Assembly: GCA_032173965.1 (NCBI GenBank)
Contig: JAVUNC010000006.1
Location: 18,512,028 to 18,576,027 of the forward strand
DNA from: Sitta carolinensis
Lineage: Eukaryota > Chordata > Aves > Passeriformes > Sittidae
Reading direction: 5' to 3'
DNA length: 64,000 nucleotides
In this document: piece after piece, positions 21,241 to 32,931 of the stretch
How positions within the stretch are numbered: position 1 is the first letter of the stretch
How the letters are laid out: every line of letters starts with the position of its first letter
Made by a program: the position numbers and the translations under genes
The notes under the pieces: generated by a model
Database searches by the model: none
Told to the model about the DNA's origin: nothing
Seen by the model: only the letters and a program-made list of their open reading frames with translations

Positions 21241-22797
21241 GTTCCGGGGCTGTGTCCCGCGGGGAGCCCCGGCTCTGGCTGCAGAGCCACCCCTCGGGCC
21301 ATGGAGCTGCTCTGGCGCTACCTCGGGCTGCTCAGGACATGGGTTTGAGCCCAAACTTCACCCGGGGTCATCCCAAACCCCTGCAAGAAGGGGATTTTTT
21401 GGCTGCTGGCACGAGCCCTGCCTAGGGAGAGCCTGCTGATGCCACCCTGAAAATACAACCTTCGGAATGTTTTCATATTTGTAGTGCAGATTCCCAGGGA
21501 GTGAACATGAACAACTGATTGTTCTTCACATCCCCATCTGTCAAATGTCATTGGATAGGCTTCTAGTTGGACCAGTGGCGTTGGAGGGGTGGCAGCCTTA
21601 TTCTCCAATCCCTGGTCATTGTCCAGCATGTATAAACAGCGAGGTCAAAAATAAACTGCCCTTCTTTGTGTCCTGACTCCTGTGTGTGTGTGAGACTCCT
21701 CCCGTGTCCCGTGCTGGTGTGCAGCCCCGTGCCTGGGAGCAGCGCTGCCTCAGGAGAGCTGCACAGCAGGGCTGGCCGTGCCTGAGCGCCCCGGAGCCGC
21801 AGCCAGGGGGGCACAAAGGGCACAGGGCTGGCACGGAGCAGGCAGCGTGTCTCCAGCACTCTCACACAGTTCGAGATTTTAGTGCCTGAAGCCAAATTCG
21901 CTCCTTGAATGAAAAAGATATGATTCATTTTCCTTGACCTTATTCAGGGGATTTTAGATAGCTTTTTTTCCCCGCCTGATTGAACAGCCTCATTTTTTGT
22001 TTTACTTTGCATTCTTTGCCTCTTTTTTTTTTTTTTTTTCCTTTTTTTTTTTTTTTTTCCCCTTATTTCTCTTTCAGTACCATGAAAGTCTAAAGAAAGA
22101 ACCGAGACACGGAGGAAAAATATTAAATATTAGGTAGCAGTGAAACTGGATCTCTCTATTAAATTAAACAAAATTAATCATTTCTATATCTAACCTAAAC
22201 TACCCATGCAAAGTTCTCATTTTCTCTGGAAATCTTTTTCTATGAATAATAACATCACAAAGCCACCGTGGCTCTTGATGCTTGAAGAAACAGAAAAATC
22301 AGGCATTATTGATCCTCAGGACAAATAAATGCTTCCTGGGGTTTGCAGCCGGGTCTCCAGAGATATTTGCTGCTGTCAGGGTCACCGTGAGCAGAGCCGG
22401 GGCAGCCCCGGGCTGGGGCGCTGCCAGGGCAGGCTGCTGGGATTTTCATGGAAAGCTCCGTGCTCGCACCTGCCAGGGACAGCGCAGCCTCTCTGGACCG
22501 GGATGTGCAGCCAGGGAGTCACCGGGGCTGGAAAAGCCTCCGAGAGCCCGGAATTCCAGAGAGGCCAGGCTGGGAGGGAGCCCAGAGGGTCCCTGGGGCC
22601 ACTCCTGCCCCAGCAGGGCCAGCCCAGAGCCCAGGGCACAGCAGAGTGTCCCTGGGGCTCGGGAATGTGCCCGGCAGGAGACCCAGCCCCTCTCGGGGCT
22701 CTGCCCAGGGCAGGAGCTCTACTCCTGTGCCGGGAATTCCCGGGATCAGCCCCTGGCTCTGGGGCCACTGCTGGGTCTGGAGCAGAGCCTGGGACTG
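21241..22797. other. Single-copy spacer with two T-runs
   Basis: GC-rich at both ends and AT-rich in the middle (21880-22330). Two T-runs of about 17 lie at 22023-22058. A short frame after an ATG at 21301 has no support as a gene. Confidence 0.45.
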
Positions 22798-23520
22798 ACT
22801 GGGATGGACTGGGATGGACTGGGATAGACTGGGATGGACTGGGATAGACTGGGATAGACTGGGACTGACTGGGATGGACTGGGATAGACTGGGACTGACT
22901 GGGACAGACTGGGACAGAATGGGACTGACGGGGATAGACTGGGATGGACTGGGATGGACTGGGACTGACTGGGATAGACTGGGACTGACTGGGACAGACT
23001 GGGACTGACTGGGATAGACTGGGATGGCCTGGGATAGACTGGGACAGAATGGGACAGACTGGGATAGACTGGGATGGACTGGGATAGACTGGGATAGACT
23101 GGGACAGACTGGGACAGACTGGGACAGACTGGGATAGACTGGGATAGACTGGGATAGACTGGGACGGACTGGGATAGACTGGGACTGACTGGGACAGACT
23201 GGGACTGACTGGGATGGACTGGGATAGACTGGGACTGACTGGGATGGACTGGGATAGACTGGGACTGACTGGGATGGACTGGGATGGACTGGGATAGACT
23301 GGGACAGACTGGGATAAAACTGGGACAGACTGGGATAGATTGGGACTGACTGGGATGGACTGGGATGGACTGGGACTGACTGGGATAGACTGGGACAGAC
23401 TGGGACTGACTGGGACAGACTGGGACAGACTGGGATAGACTGGGACAGAATGGATGGACTGGGATAGACTGGGACAGAATGGGACTGACTGGGATAGACT
23501 GGGATGGACTGGGATAGACT
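22798..23520. repeat. 10-bp (GGGATAGACT)n minisatellite, about 72 copies
   Basis: Units gggatagact, gggatggact, gggactgact and gggacagact recur every 10 bases with very few indels. G-runs are on the plus strand. Minus-strand frames of 459 and 527 codons run through it and encode 10-residue Ser/Pro/Ile/Val repeats; they are not genes. Confidence 0.97.
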
Positions 23521-23935
23521 GGCCCTGCCTGTCCCTCCATGTCCCTCCCTGTCTCTCCCTGTCCCTCCCTGTCCCTCCCTGTCTCTCCCTGTCCCTCCCT
23601 GTCCCTCCCTGTCTCTCCCTGGCCCTCCCTGGCCCTCCCTGTCCTGCCCTGGCCCTCCCTGGCCCTCCCTGTCCCTGCCTGGTCCTGCCTGTCTCTCCCT
23701 GTCCCTCCATGGTCCCTCCCTGTCTCTCCCTGTCCCTCCCTGTCCCTCCCTGGCCCTCCCTGCCCTCCCTGGCCCTCCTTGGCCCTGCCTGTCCCTGCCT
23801 GTCTCTCCCTGTCCCTGCCTGTCTCTCCCTGTCCCTCCCTGTCTCTCCCTGTCCCTCCCTGTCTCTCCCTGTCCCTCCCTGTCCCTCCCTGTCCCTCCCT
23901 GTCTCTCCCTGTCCCTGCCTGTCCCTGCCTGCAGG
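23521..23935. repeat. 10-bp (CTGTCCCTCC)n minisatellite, about 41 copies
   Basis: Units ctgtccctcc, ctgtctctcc, ctggccctcc and ctgtccctgc recur every 10 bases. It starts immediately where the ggga-array stops and keeps the 10-base period, but the G-rich strand is now the minus strand. Confidence 0.96.
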
Positions 23936-25398
23936 ATGCCCCAGCATTCCCAGCCTCGGAGCCATGGAAACAGGGGCTCAGCTCCGGGAATGCCCCTGAC
24001 AGCCCCAGGAATTCCCAGCTCCCTGCCCTCTCTGGGATACAGCCATGCTCCACGCAGCAGGAAAATGCATTTATTCCTAGAAGGCAGTTGCTACAAATGA
24101 AACAGCTAATGCAAACTAATGGCAATGGAGCCTAATAGAATTTTCTTAATTTTATCATAAAGTGTTTATTGAAGATTGGGTGATTTCCATTTCAAACCCA
24201 TTTGCAGTGCAGCTCAGCCCTCCCCACAGTGGTGCCCATCTGCAGAGGAGCCTTTATCTAAATTGGAGGTGGAGAACCCTCCCTGCAGACCCAGCTGAAA
24301 CGTGCTCCCTGCCTTTATCAAATAAATTAGCTCAGCCTTGTCTGTGTTCTACAGATATTGAGCTGATATTTTTAATTGCTGCCACATAAACAAGTTCTCT
24401 TTACAAATTAAAATTATGAGTAGGTTGTTATTTCCAGGGCGGTTTTCAATACTTAGATAATATTTAAATAAATCAGTTTGATATGATCTTTTTTTTTTCC
24501 AGGTTGCACTTGAATATGTCCTCCTTATCAACATGATGTTAATCTCTAGTGGCTGTTTGGGCCTTTGCATTGGACAGAGTTGGTTCATAGTCTGGACTTT
24601 GTGGTGAAGAAAAATAATATATGGATTAAAATTACTTAAAAAAATAATATATGGATTAAAATTACCCAAAGAACATCTTAACCTAATTACACTCCAGTCT
24701 GCAACAGAGACATTCGAGGCTTCAGGGGGTTTCAGAGGAAGGGCACGACCAGAAGTAAATAAAGTGTGTCAAAATATGCAGAGGAAACCATGAAAAATCC
24801 CAGGCATTAACAAAACCAATAACTGCCCTGCCAGCTCTAAGCTGACACACAGCAGGGTCAGAACATCCCCTAAATTACACAGGACAGGGGAAAAAATCTG
24901 GAGAGCAGGAGACAAAGCAAAGAAATCCAGAAGGAAGTATAGAAACCTTACCAGACATTGGGATGTGGTGTGTTATTTTTAAAGTATTTTTAGAATCTGA
25001 ATTTGGTAAGTTATTCAAATGTTCTGAGAGATTACAGGTAAGTTTTTAAAACATCTGGCACTGTTTGATTTCCCCCTCCAGGCAGGGGATTTTGAGAAGT
25101 GACTGAGGAAGGTTTGAGGCTCAGGGTGGGGGAGCCACAGAACCATGGAGCTGTGAGACCCCAAACCCCCCTGAGTCCAAGAGGGCACAGGCCAGCAGAG
25201 CCCCCCGGGCTGCACAGCACAGGGACCCTGGGGACCATCCAGACCAGAAGAGTTTTCATTCTTCCCTCCAACCCCGAGTGAAATATCAGGGGAACAGAAA
25301 TTGCTCGGTATTTTTTGTGCTTTCCAAGAGCAAATCAGAGAGCAAGGCCTTGGAGCTGCCCCGTGGGGAATGGTTGGGCAGAGAGGACAAGCACAGGG
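23936..25398. other. AT-rich single-copy block
   Basis: 24080-25060 is AT-rich. A 32-base segment (aaaataatatatggattaaa...) is tandemly duplicated at about 24609-24665. Conserved-element style; no exon is supported. Confidence 0.45.
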
Positions 25399-25768
25399 TC
25401 CCAGAATCCCAGAGTCCCAAAGTCCCAGAATCCCAGAGTCCCAGAATCCCAGAGTCCCAGATTCCCAGAGTCCCAGAGTCCCAGAATCCCAGAGTCCCAG
25501 ATTCCCAGAGTCCCAGAGTCCCAGATTCCCAGAGTCCCAGAATCCCAGAGTCCCAGATTCCCAGAGTCCCAGAGTCCCAGAATCCCAGAATCCCAGAATC
25601 CCAGAGTCCCAGAATCCCAGAATCCCAGAGTCCCAGAGTCCCAGAATCCCAGAGTCCCAGATCCAGAGTCCCAGAATCCCAGAATCCCAGAAGTCCCAGA
25701 GTCCCAGAATCCCAGAATCCCAGAGTCCCAGAGTCCCAGAATCCCAGAATCCCAGAGTCCCAGAATCA
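25399..25768. repeat. 8-bp (TCCCAGAA/TCCCAGAG)n array, about 46 copies
   Basis: Octamers tcccagaa and tcccagag recur almost without indels. The complement, ATTCTGGG/ACTCTGGG, is the tail octamer seen at the 3' end of CR1 copies in this window (for example 19138-19160). I infer an amplified minus-strand CR1 tail, although no CR1 body remains on the right side. Open frames here are eight-residue repeats. Confidence 0.95.
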
Positions 25769-26499
25769 TGTGATGCCTTCAGTCTCAGCTTCCACATCTT
25801 CCAGATTCTGGGCTGGTTCAGTGTGCAGTTCTCTGGGAACATTCTTGTGGAGCACCAGAGCCTCCTGCACCAGCCCTGGCCTGGGAGCACTGTGACTCGA
25901 AGGTCCTCTAATGGAAGCACTGATGTGCATCCTGAAAAACCAGGATTAATTTCTTAATTCTCCACCTGATTTCTTAATTTCGACACGGGGCTGCTGTGGC
26001 TGGGAGCAGCAGCCAGCCCAGCTGCTCCACACTGACCCTTCCCCCAGACAAGCATCATTTCCTGCCAGCAGAGTGGCACAGGACCAGCTTGTCAGGAAAA
26101 TTCACCCACACCCTCCAGAGGTTTGTGTCCCAAAAGGAGACAGAGGAGTCCTTTGACTTTATTCAAGTGAAGGGAGAGGCCGTGGGGAATTCCCCTGGGG
26201 CCTCTCCCAGTTTTGGAGGATTTTCCCTCCTTTTTATCCCAGTTTCCTGGCCCCATTTCTCTTTCTCTTTCCCACTGGCTGAGGCACTGGAGAGGCAGAG
26301 AGTGCCCAGAGCCCCTGATCCTGAGATTCCCTCTAATGGATAACCAGAGAGCCAGCCCCTTGCCTTTTACTCTGCTGTGCACTGCCCAAAGAATTCCTTG
26401 GATGTTGAATGAATGAATGAGTGCACAATGCAACCAGGGCAACTTTCCTCTTGGTGGGCAGTGGAGGGACAGCTCCAATCCTGCTCCCTGGGACAGGGA
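25769..26499. other. Single-copy spacer
   Basis: Mixed composition, with a short (GAAT)n at about 26408. No gene signal. Confidence 0.45.
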
Positions 26500-26715
26500 C
26501 AGCACCAGGGAAGGGCTGGAGCCGGGCTGGGGTCAGGCTGGGGATCAGGGAAGGTTCATCTTCAGAGGGTGGGATAAACCCTGGAACAGGGAATGGGCAC
26601 GGCCCCGGGGCTGCCAGAGCTCCAGGAATGCCCAGGGTGGGATTGCTGGGGGCTGGCAGGGTCTGGGATGATCCCTGTGGGTCTCTCCAGCTCAGGACAT
26701 TCCATGACCCCTGGT
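26500..26715 (+). mobile_element. CR1-type LINE 3' end, second subfamily
   Basis: ggatcagggaaggttcatct, ccctggaacagggaatgggc, ggggctgccagagctccagg and ctccagctcaggacattcca are in the sense order of a CR1 subfamily different from the others. The closest relative in the window is the inverted copy at 62825-63045. Confidence 0.75.
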
Positions 26716-28170
26716 CTGAGGGAATCCCAGCCATGAGAAGCTCTGGAGGCAGCAGGGCTCTGCTGCAGGGCTGGGCTCCCAGCACGCCAAGGAAAGGGGC
26801 CAGAAGGCAAACCTGGCTCCTGCAAACAGCCCTGGGTGCCACTGAGGCCATTTAGGATTTGCCTTTTTTACTTTGACATGCTCTCTATGTTCTTCACACA
26901 TGTATTTGTAGCTCTGCTTGTATTAGTGACCAAACTCTTGTATTAGTGACCAGTTTTCCCTGCTTTTCCATGGCCTTTCCTTAGGCAGGAAGACAAAGCC
27001 AATTCCAGAGCTCCAAGCCTGGGATGTGCAGGGCTCCAATCCTGTCCTGGTTCTTCCAGGGAGCCAAGGCCAACCCTTGGAGATCCATCCTCAAGGACAG
27101 AGCACAGCCAGGGCTGAGGGGGCTCCGGAGAGGGGCTGGACCCGGGGGGATTGGATTGCATCACCACTGTGCTCCTAATTGGTGCCTTTTATCAATCATG
27201 CTGATCTCCTAAAACCTATTAATTGTACTCACCCCTCAAGAGGGAGTGGGATGCTGTGGACACTTTTCCTTAACTGCTCCTGGAGGCCTCCAAGGGAAGA
27301 TCCCCTTTTATATTCCCTCCATTTAAAATCACCTCGAGTTTCACTGCCAGCCTGGGAAAAAGGCAACCCCAGCCCAGAGCTGCCTGTGGGTGCTGGCCGG
27401 GCTGCTGCTGCCAGAGGAGCTGTTTTCAGCCAGGAAACACCCCCAGCCTTCTCAACAAGATTTATTCTCTTGATGATAAACCAAATTAGTTTTGCTGTTC
27501 TCTTCTTTATCTGATTGACCCGGCAAATTCTTTGACCCTTTTATCCTGACACCCGGATTGCACAGGGACATGCAGGGAGGTGTCACCCTCCCTCTGGCTC
27601 AGCTCTGCAGGGCTGGGGGCTCCAGGGCTGCTCCAGGTGTGCTGGGATCCAGAGTGCTGGGAAATCCCAGAATATCAGCTTGGGAGCCAAACTCAGAATT
27701 AGAGACAGAGTTTGAATTAAAACCTTGGGAGAGGCTCCCGAGTTCAGGTGCTCGGAGTGAGAATGTGGATTTAGAACTTAAAGCAGAGGGGGTTGAGCAG
27801 AGCAAAGTTTAGTTTAGAGCCTAAAAGTCACAGACAGAGCCAAAGTGTTTGCAAAGGTTCCCAGGAGGGTTTAGGGTGGAATCCTGTGAGGTTTGGGTGC
27901 TCAGAGGGGATTGGTTAAGGAAGCTCCCCCTGCAATAACAGCAATCAGCTCAGCATGGTTCAATATCAGAAATATCGAGCTGGCAGGGTTGGATTGCCCT
28001 GCAGCCTGGACAGTGTGATGGGCAGAGCTCTGGGGACTCCTTTGCATCTGCTGACGTGTAAGAAAGATCTGCAAGGAAGATCCATCCTCTCTCTGCCTCT
28101 GGAGAAAATAAGAAAACAGAACGAATGCACTGTGCCACCCAACTCAGCAGCTCCTGTGCTGCCAGGAGAA
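26716..28170. other. Single-copy spacer
   Basis: Mixed composition. 27160-27240 and 27440-27540 are AT-rich and conserved-looking. No exon is supported. Confidence 0.45.
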
Positions 28171-28505
28171 ATCCGACCCCAAAGGGGAGAGTGGAACCCT
28201 CAGGAGAAATCCCCGACCCCAAAGGGGAGGAGTGAAACCCTCAGGAGAAATCCCCGACCCCAAAGGGGAGGAGTGGAACCCTCAGGAGAAATCCCCGACC
28301 CCAAAGGGGAGGAGTGAAACCCTCAGGAGAAATCCCATCCCCAAAGGGGAGGAATGGAACCCTCAGGGGAAACCCCGACCCCAAAGGGGAGGAGTGGAAC
28401 CCTCAGGAGAAATCCCCGACCCCAAAGGGGAGGAGTGAAACCCTCAGGGGGCAAACCCCAACCCCAAAGGGGAAGAGTGAAACCCTCAGGGACAAACCCC
28501 AACCC
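28171..28505. repeat. 41-bp minisatellite, 8 copies
   Basis: ccccaaaggggaggagtg starts at 28177, 28217, 28258, 28299, 28339, 28379, 28420 and 28462, with ccctcaggagaaatccc between. ccccaaagggg is a small inverted repeat in each unit. Confidence 0.95.
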
Positions 28506-30270
28506 CACACAGGTGGGCTGTGCTGAGCCTGGGGCCCCTCACCTCGGGTTTTGTGTGCCTGCACCTGACAAGCTGCCTTCAAACAATTTGATAATTGAAG
28601 GCTGTAATTCATGGATCTTAATGTTTACTTGGTTTAATTGAGCATTAGTGTTAATTAAAACAAGTCAGTGGCTTCAATCCCAGTTCAAGAGCTTGGCACG
28701 AAGGAGAAAGGGATTCCTGCCTGTGCTCAGATAAATCTCTAATGGTAAACAGTGGGAATGAGATGAATAAATATATTGTGCTCACCCTCACTGCTCTCTC
28801 ATGGAACAGGGATGTTATCCAACAGATCAGGAACATGCCGGGCCTTCCTTCACTGGAAAATATTGTGGTGAAATAGGAGACATGTTCTCCATCCTTCCTG
28901 CTGCCTCTGGAGAAAAGAGAAAATGATTCCTCTTCCAAAAACCACTCTGTTTTTAAAGTACTGAGGATAAATTCTGTAACCTCTGGACTGATCCAACCCT
29001 AAGTGAATCTGTATTTCCATTTCTACTGATATAAAAAGAAAGAAAAACAGCCAGATGCTTGTCATCCAAGCAGAAATTCCCTTAGAAATTGCAGATTTGC
29101 CTAAGAACTGCAGGATTTTCTTCCAAAAGTCCAAAACTCTACTTGCTCTAATAATCTTTAGGTTTTGCAGCGACTTCCCTCGTCTCATGCTTGGGAAAAG
29201 GAACTGCATTTCTAGCTGGGGAAAGCGACTTTTCACTGGGGGCTGGGGGCTCCAGGGGTGGCCACAGCTGCTTTGGGCACGCCGTGCCAGGAATTCCCGG
29301 TTCTCAGACTGCCCCTGCCTGCCCTGTGGCGTTCCCGGCTCCTGCCCCTCCAGCCCCGCTCTCTGCTGCTCCCCTGGAGCTCCCTGCTCCTGTCTGCCAG
29401 CATTCCTTCGGCACAGAGGGACCGGGATTCCCATCCGTGAAACCCGGCCCAGGGAAGAGCGTTTGAAGGGAGAGCGTGGAGCTTGCACAGAGAAATTAAT
29501 TTAGAGGAGAGCTATCCATAAAAATTACCCAGAGCTGCTGCCAGTGGGATGCACTCACGGAACTGCTGACAGACCTGCAGTTAATTAAACTCCACCTAGA
29601 TTTATATTTTTGCTTATTAACTAAACCTATTGATTTAAACTCCCCACAAATGCACCTTCTGTAAATAATTCTGTTCCTAATTAAGTAATTCCTGTATCAT
29701 GTCAGGGTATAAAGAATAAATTACTCGTAACTACTTCTGTTTCAACTCTTAATCAATATCTGGGCTGAGCTATTTTATATCTCATGTAGATTTTTGAAGT
29801 AAGTGCTCTGCTCTCAGAGAGGCCCTGTCCTGCACTGACATTGTCTGGGATGGAAAATGACTTTTTTTTCCCCTGTTGCTGTGACTTTAGAGCTCAAAGA
29901 GCTCCCTCAGCCTCTCCTGGGGCTCCAGCCCCATCCCAGCTCCATTCCCTGCCCTGGACACTCTCCAGCCCCTCCCAGCCCTGCTCCCATGGTCCCCGTG
30001 GAAGTTTAAAATCAAACATCCTTCCAATAAATCTGAATGAGGGATAAACCTGAAAAATAAATTTACCCAAAGAAAAAGGAATAAGCACGAGGGTGTTTGG
30101 CTAGGAGAAGAAAAAACAAGCAGACAAAATTAATCAAGAAATAAGGGACTATTTGCTCTAATTATGTGCCCAAAGCTCTGTGCAGGTTGTGTGTAAAATC
30201 CCCGTTATTTGCTGCAGTGGGGGTGTAATCACAGCAGAGCTCAGTAAATCACCTCCTGCTCCATAACCTG
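28506..30270. other. AT-rich single-copy block
   Basis: 28560-29180 and 29500-30260 are AT-rich; 29580-29780 is dense in TAAT/ATTA motifs. 29220-29480 is GC-rich. This resembles conserved non-coding DNA. No gene is supported. Confidence 0.45.
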
Positions 30271-30271
30271 G

Positions 30272-30820
30272 TGTCCTGGTTTGGGAGAAATCCTCCAAAG
30301 GGCTTCCCCTAGAAAACAAATTTAATCAGCCCCTCCCTTAACTGGTTTGGGAAAAAAGATTTCCTCAGAGAGAGTGGAAAAAGCTGTTTATTTAACAGGC
30401 GAAGCACTCCCCAGCACAACAAACGGACAATACTGAGCAGCAAATCCTCTTCCTGCTCCCAAGAAATGATGAAGCCAGGCAGGCTGTGCCTGGGTGCAGC
30501 TCAGCTCCCTCAGGCTGTGCCAGCCCCTGGCTCTGGGAAATGCCCGGGGGGACACAGGGAGAGCTCCTGGGGCTCTGCTGGGGTCAGTCCAGAGCAGGGG
30601 CACACAGCTCCAGACAAAAGGAAAAACCCCACAGTCCAGAGAACTGTGCTCCAGCCAGCCAAGCAGTGACCCAGCACGGGAGAGCTCTGCAGGCAGCACA
30701 GGCTGTGAGTGAGGACAGCTGAAAACTCCGAGCCCTTCACAGCCCTGGGACTCGGCCACTGCCTCTGGACACAGGCTTCACCTCCCAAAATAACAACTCC
30801 TACTCACTTTCAGCTGGGTT
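30272..30820. mobile_element. Possible LTR or LTR-derived segment
   Basis: The segment opens with tgtcctggtttgggagaaat, the style of avian endogenous retrovirus LTR starts (TGT..TGGTTT). Its last 86 bases (30735-30820) recur inverted at 32143-32228, which shows it is a dispersed repeat. It ends exactly where a CR1 fragment starts. No retroviral genes are seen. The class is uncertain. Confidence 0.4.
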
Positions 30821-30982
30821 CCCTGGAGAGGAGGAGAATCCAGGGAGAGCTCAGAGCCTGGAGGGGCTGCAGGAGAGCTGGGGAGGGACTGGGGACAAGG
30901 GATGGGGGCACAGCACACAGGGAATGGATGGGAACTGCCAGAGGGGAGATTGGGAATTGGGAATTCCTGGCTGGACAAGGGC
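30821..30982 (+). mobile_element. CR1 fragment lacking its 3' end
   Basis: ccctggagaggaggagaatc, gggagagctcagagcctgga, gagggactggggacaaggg and gggaattgggaattcctggc match the same part of CR1 as 31200-31370, but the copy stops at ctggctgga. The usual 3' boxes and tail are absent, opposite to normal 5' truncation. Confidence 0.8.
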
Positions 30983-31184
30983 AGGGACAAAGCCAGGAGA
31001 ACATCCCAAAAAACCACCAAAATAGGGAAAATCTGGGACTGAGGAGAAGCAGAGCCAGGAAATGTTGGTGTGGGAAATCCAGGGTTGGAGCAAGGAGTGT
31101 CCATGAAAGAATGAAATAAATCCCTGAAAGGGAAAGCTTTTAGGGAACTGGGCTCAGGGATTCTTGCAGGGCTGGAGGCAGGCT

Positions 31185-31465
31185 GGGAGAGCTGGGAATG
31201 TTCCCTGGAGAGGAGGAGGATCCAGGGAGAGCTCAGAGCCTGGAGGGGCTGCAGGAGAGCTGGGGAGGGACTGGGGACAAGGGATGGAGGGACAGCACCC
31301 AGGGAATGGATGGGAACTGGGAAAGGGGAGATTGGGGTGGGAGGTTGGGAATTGGGAATTCCTGGCTGGTCTGGAATTCCCAGAGCAGCTGTGGCTGCCC
31401 CTGGACCCCTGGAATGCCCCAGGCCAGGCTGGACACTGGGGTTGTGGAAATTGTCCCTGCTCTGG
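31185..31465 (+). mobile_element. CR1 LINE 3'-end fragment, decayed 3' terminus
   Basis: gggaatgttccctggagagg, ggggctgcaggagagctggg, gggaattcctggctggtctg and ccccaggccaggctggacac are in order. The last part (attgtccctgctctgggg) is degraded and has no tail. It lies 200 bases downstream of the truncated copy, in the same orientation. Confidence 0.87.
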
Positions 31466-31652
31466 GGAAAAAGTAAAGAGTTTTTAGATGACAACACAAA
31501 AAACCACAAGAATAAATAAGTTTTGGACAAAACAGCCTGATATAAAGAAAAATACAGAATTAACAACCCCCTGCTTCAGCCTGAATATTTTAACCCAGAG
31601 GAAGTCAAGAGCTGATTCTCTCATGGTGTGTGTGGATTGATCCATTTTTCTC

Positions 31653-31690
<38 letters not shown>

Positions 31691-32142
31691 AGAAAAATCA
31701 AAAAAGAGGTTTTAATGTATCAGGCAAGGAAATTCTGAGCTCTGCTTGGTGGAATTTCAAACAAGAAATTCTGCACACTAGAAAGCAATCTCACAAGGAA
31801 TCAACTTGGTAAGGGAAATGTAATTACATGTACAGACACTCCCGTGCTTGAACTCCCGAAATTATGAGTAGCTGCTTCTCTAAAAATTATCCTCTCAGGA
31901 ATTGATGAAAAGGGACAAAATCTGCATCTTGTCTTTCACAGTGACCCTGCTGAGAGACTGAGTGTGTTGTGGCAATGGTCTGAACGCTTCATATCAAAAT
32001 CAGCCCAAATTTTCCCCTGGCACCCTCCGGAACAGAATTATTACCATGGAGACTTCACATAAAAATAGTAATACTGATCCTAATTAATAGGCATTAAGCC
32101 TTTCTGTCATAAGACATTCAGAATCTGACACATTCCCGGTTA
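31466..32142. other. AT-rich single-copy block with T18A21
   Basis: AT-rich. It contains the T18/A21 junction at 31653-31691, which can fold back on itself. No exon is supported. Confidence 0.45.
31653..31691. repeat. Inverted homopolymer T18A21
   Basis: Eighteen T run straight into twenty-one A with no spacer, followed by A-rich sequence (agaaaaatcaaaaaag). Confidence 0.95.
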
Positions 32143-32228
32143 AACCCAGCTGAAAATGAGTAGGAGTTGTTATTTTGGAGGGTGAAGCCTGTGTTCAGAG
32201 GCAGTGGCTGAGTCCCAGGGCTGTGAGG
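32143..32228 (-). repeat. Inverted copy of the 30735-30820 repeat
   Basis: aacccagctgaaaatgagta, ggagttgttattttggaggg and gcagtggctgagtcccaggg are the reverse complement of 30735-30820 with few mismatches. Confidence 0.85.
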
Positions 32229-32484
32229 GTCCCTCACGAGCAGTGACTCCCAGCACAGCTGCTGGCCCTGGGGCCCTGTACATTGAATTTCTGTCGGGTT
32301 TCTCTGCACACAGCCCTGCTCAGCACCTGCCCCGTGACACTGGGTCCTGGCCATCAGCAGCTCTGCAGAGCCCTGGCTGCTCCAGCCGCACCTCGGGGAC
32401 AGGAGGGAGCAGGGGACGGAGCCTGGGGGCTCCTGTCACCTTCTGGGCTTTATCTGGGACACGGCTTCCAGCTTCAGTCTGTCA

Positions 32485-32715
32485 GAGAATCACAGAATCC
32501 TGGACTGGTTTGGGTTAAAGGGACCCCAAATCCCACCCCTGATGGGCAGGGACCCCTCCCACTGCCCCAGGGTGTCCAACCCCAGTGTCCAACCTGGGAC
32601 ATTCCAGGGATCCAGGGGCAGCCACAGCTGCTCAGGGAATCCCAGCCCAGCCAGGAATTCCCAATTCCCCATCTCCCAGCCAGCCCTGTGCCATCCAGAG
32701 CTCACAAGGAACACT
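32485..32715 (-). mobile_element. CR1 LINE 3'-end fragment
   Basis: gaatcacagaatcctggact, ggtttgggttaaagggaccc, tgatgggcagggacccctcc, gacattccagggatccaggg and gccagccctg are in antisense order, so it is a minus-strand CR1 with the 3' end at the left. The tail is only one or two octamers. Confidence 0.9.
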
Positions 32716-32931
32716 GACCCCTCCAAACACAGCTTGAGCCTACAAGACTGCAGGTGCCCACAACGGAAAGGATGAATTGTCCTTGGACTTAGCTGGCATC
32801 TTTTTAATCGATTGTAGGTGGAATCTGTTTGATATCTGTGCCCAGCACCACCAATTCCATTGGTGATTAGAGGCCCATCCCATTATTGATTATCCCTAAA
32901 TCCACACCAGAACCGTGCAGCAGCTGGGCTG

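Noticed and set aside
20073..21302. Minus-strand frame of 409 codons with 13-residue repeats
   Set aside because: It lies in the 39/40-bp array; one-base unit variants shift the frame, and three frames are open.
21301..21346. Short frame after ATG in a GC-rich segment, looking like a signal peptide
   Set aside because: It stops after 15 codons, has no splice donor in a suitable place, and lies directly beside a minisatellite.
22382..23965. Minus-strand frames of 527 and 459 codons
   Set aside because: Both come from two adjoining 10-bp arrays; no domain.
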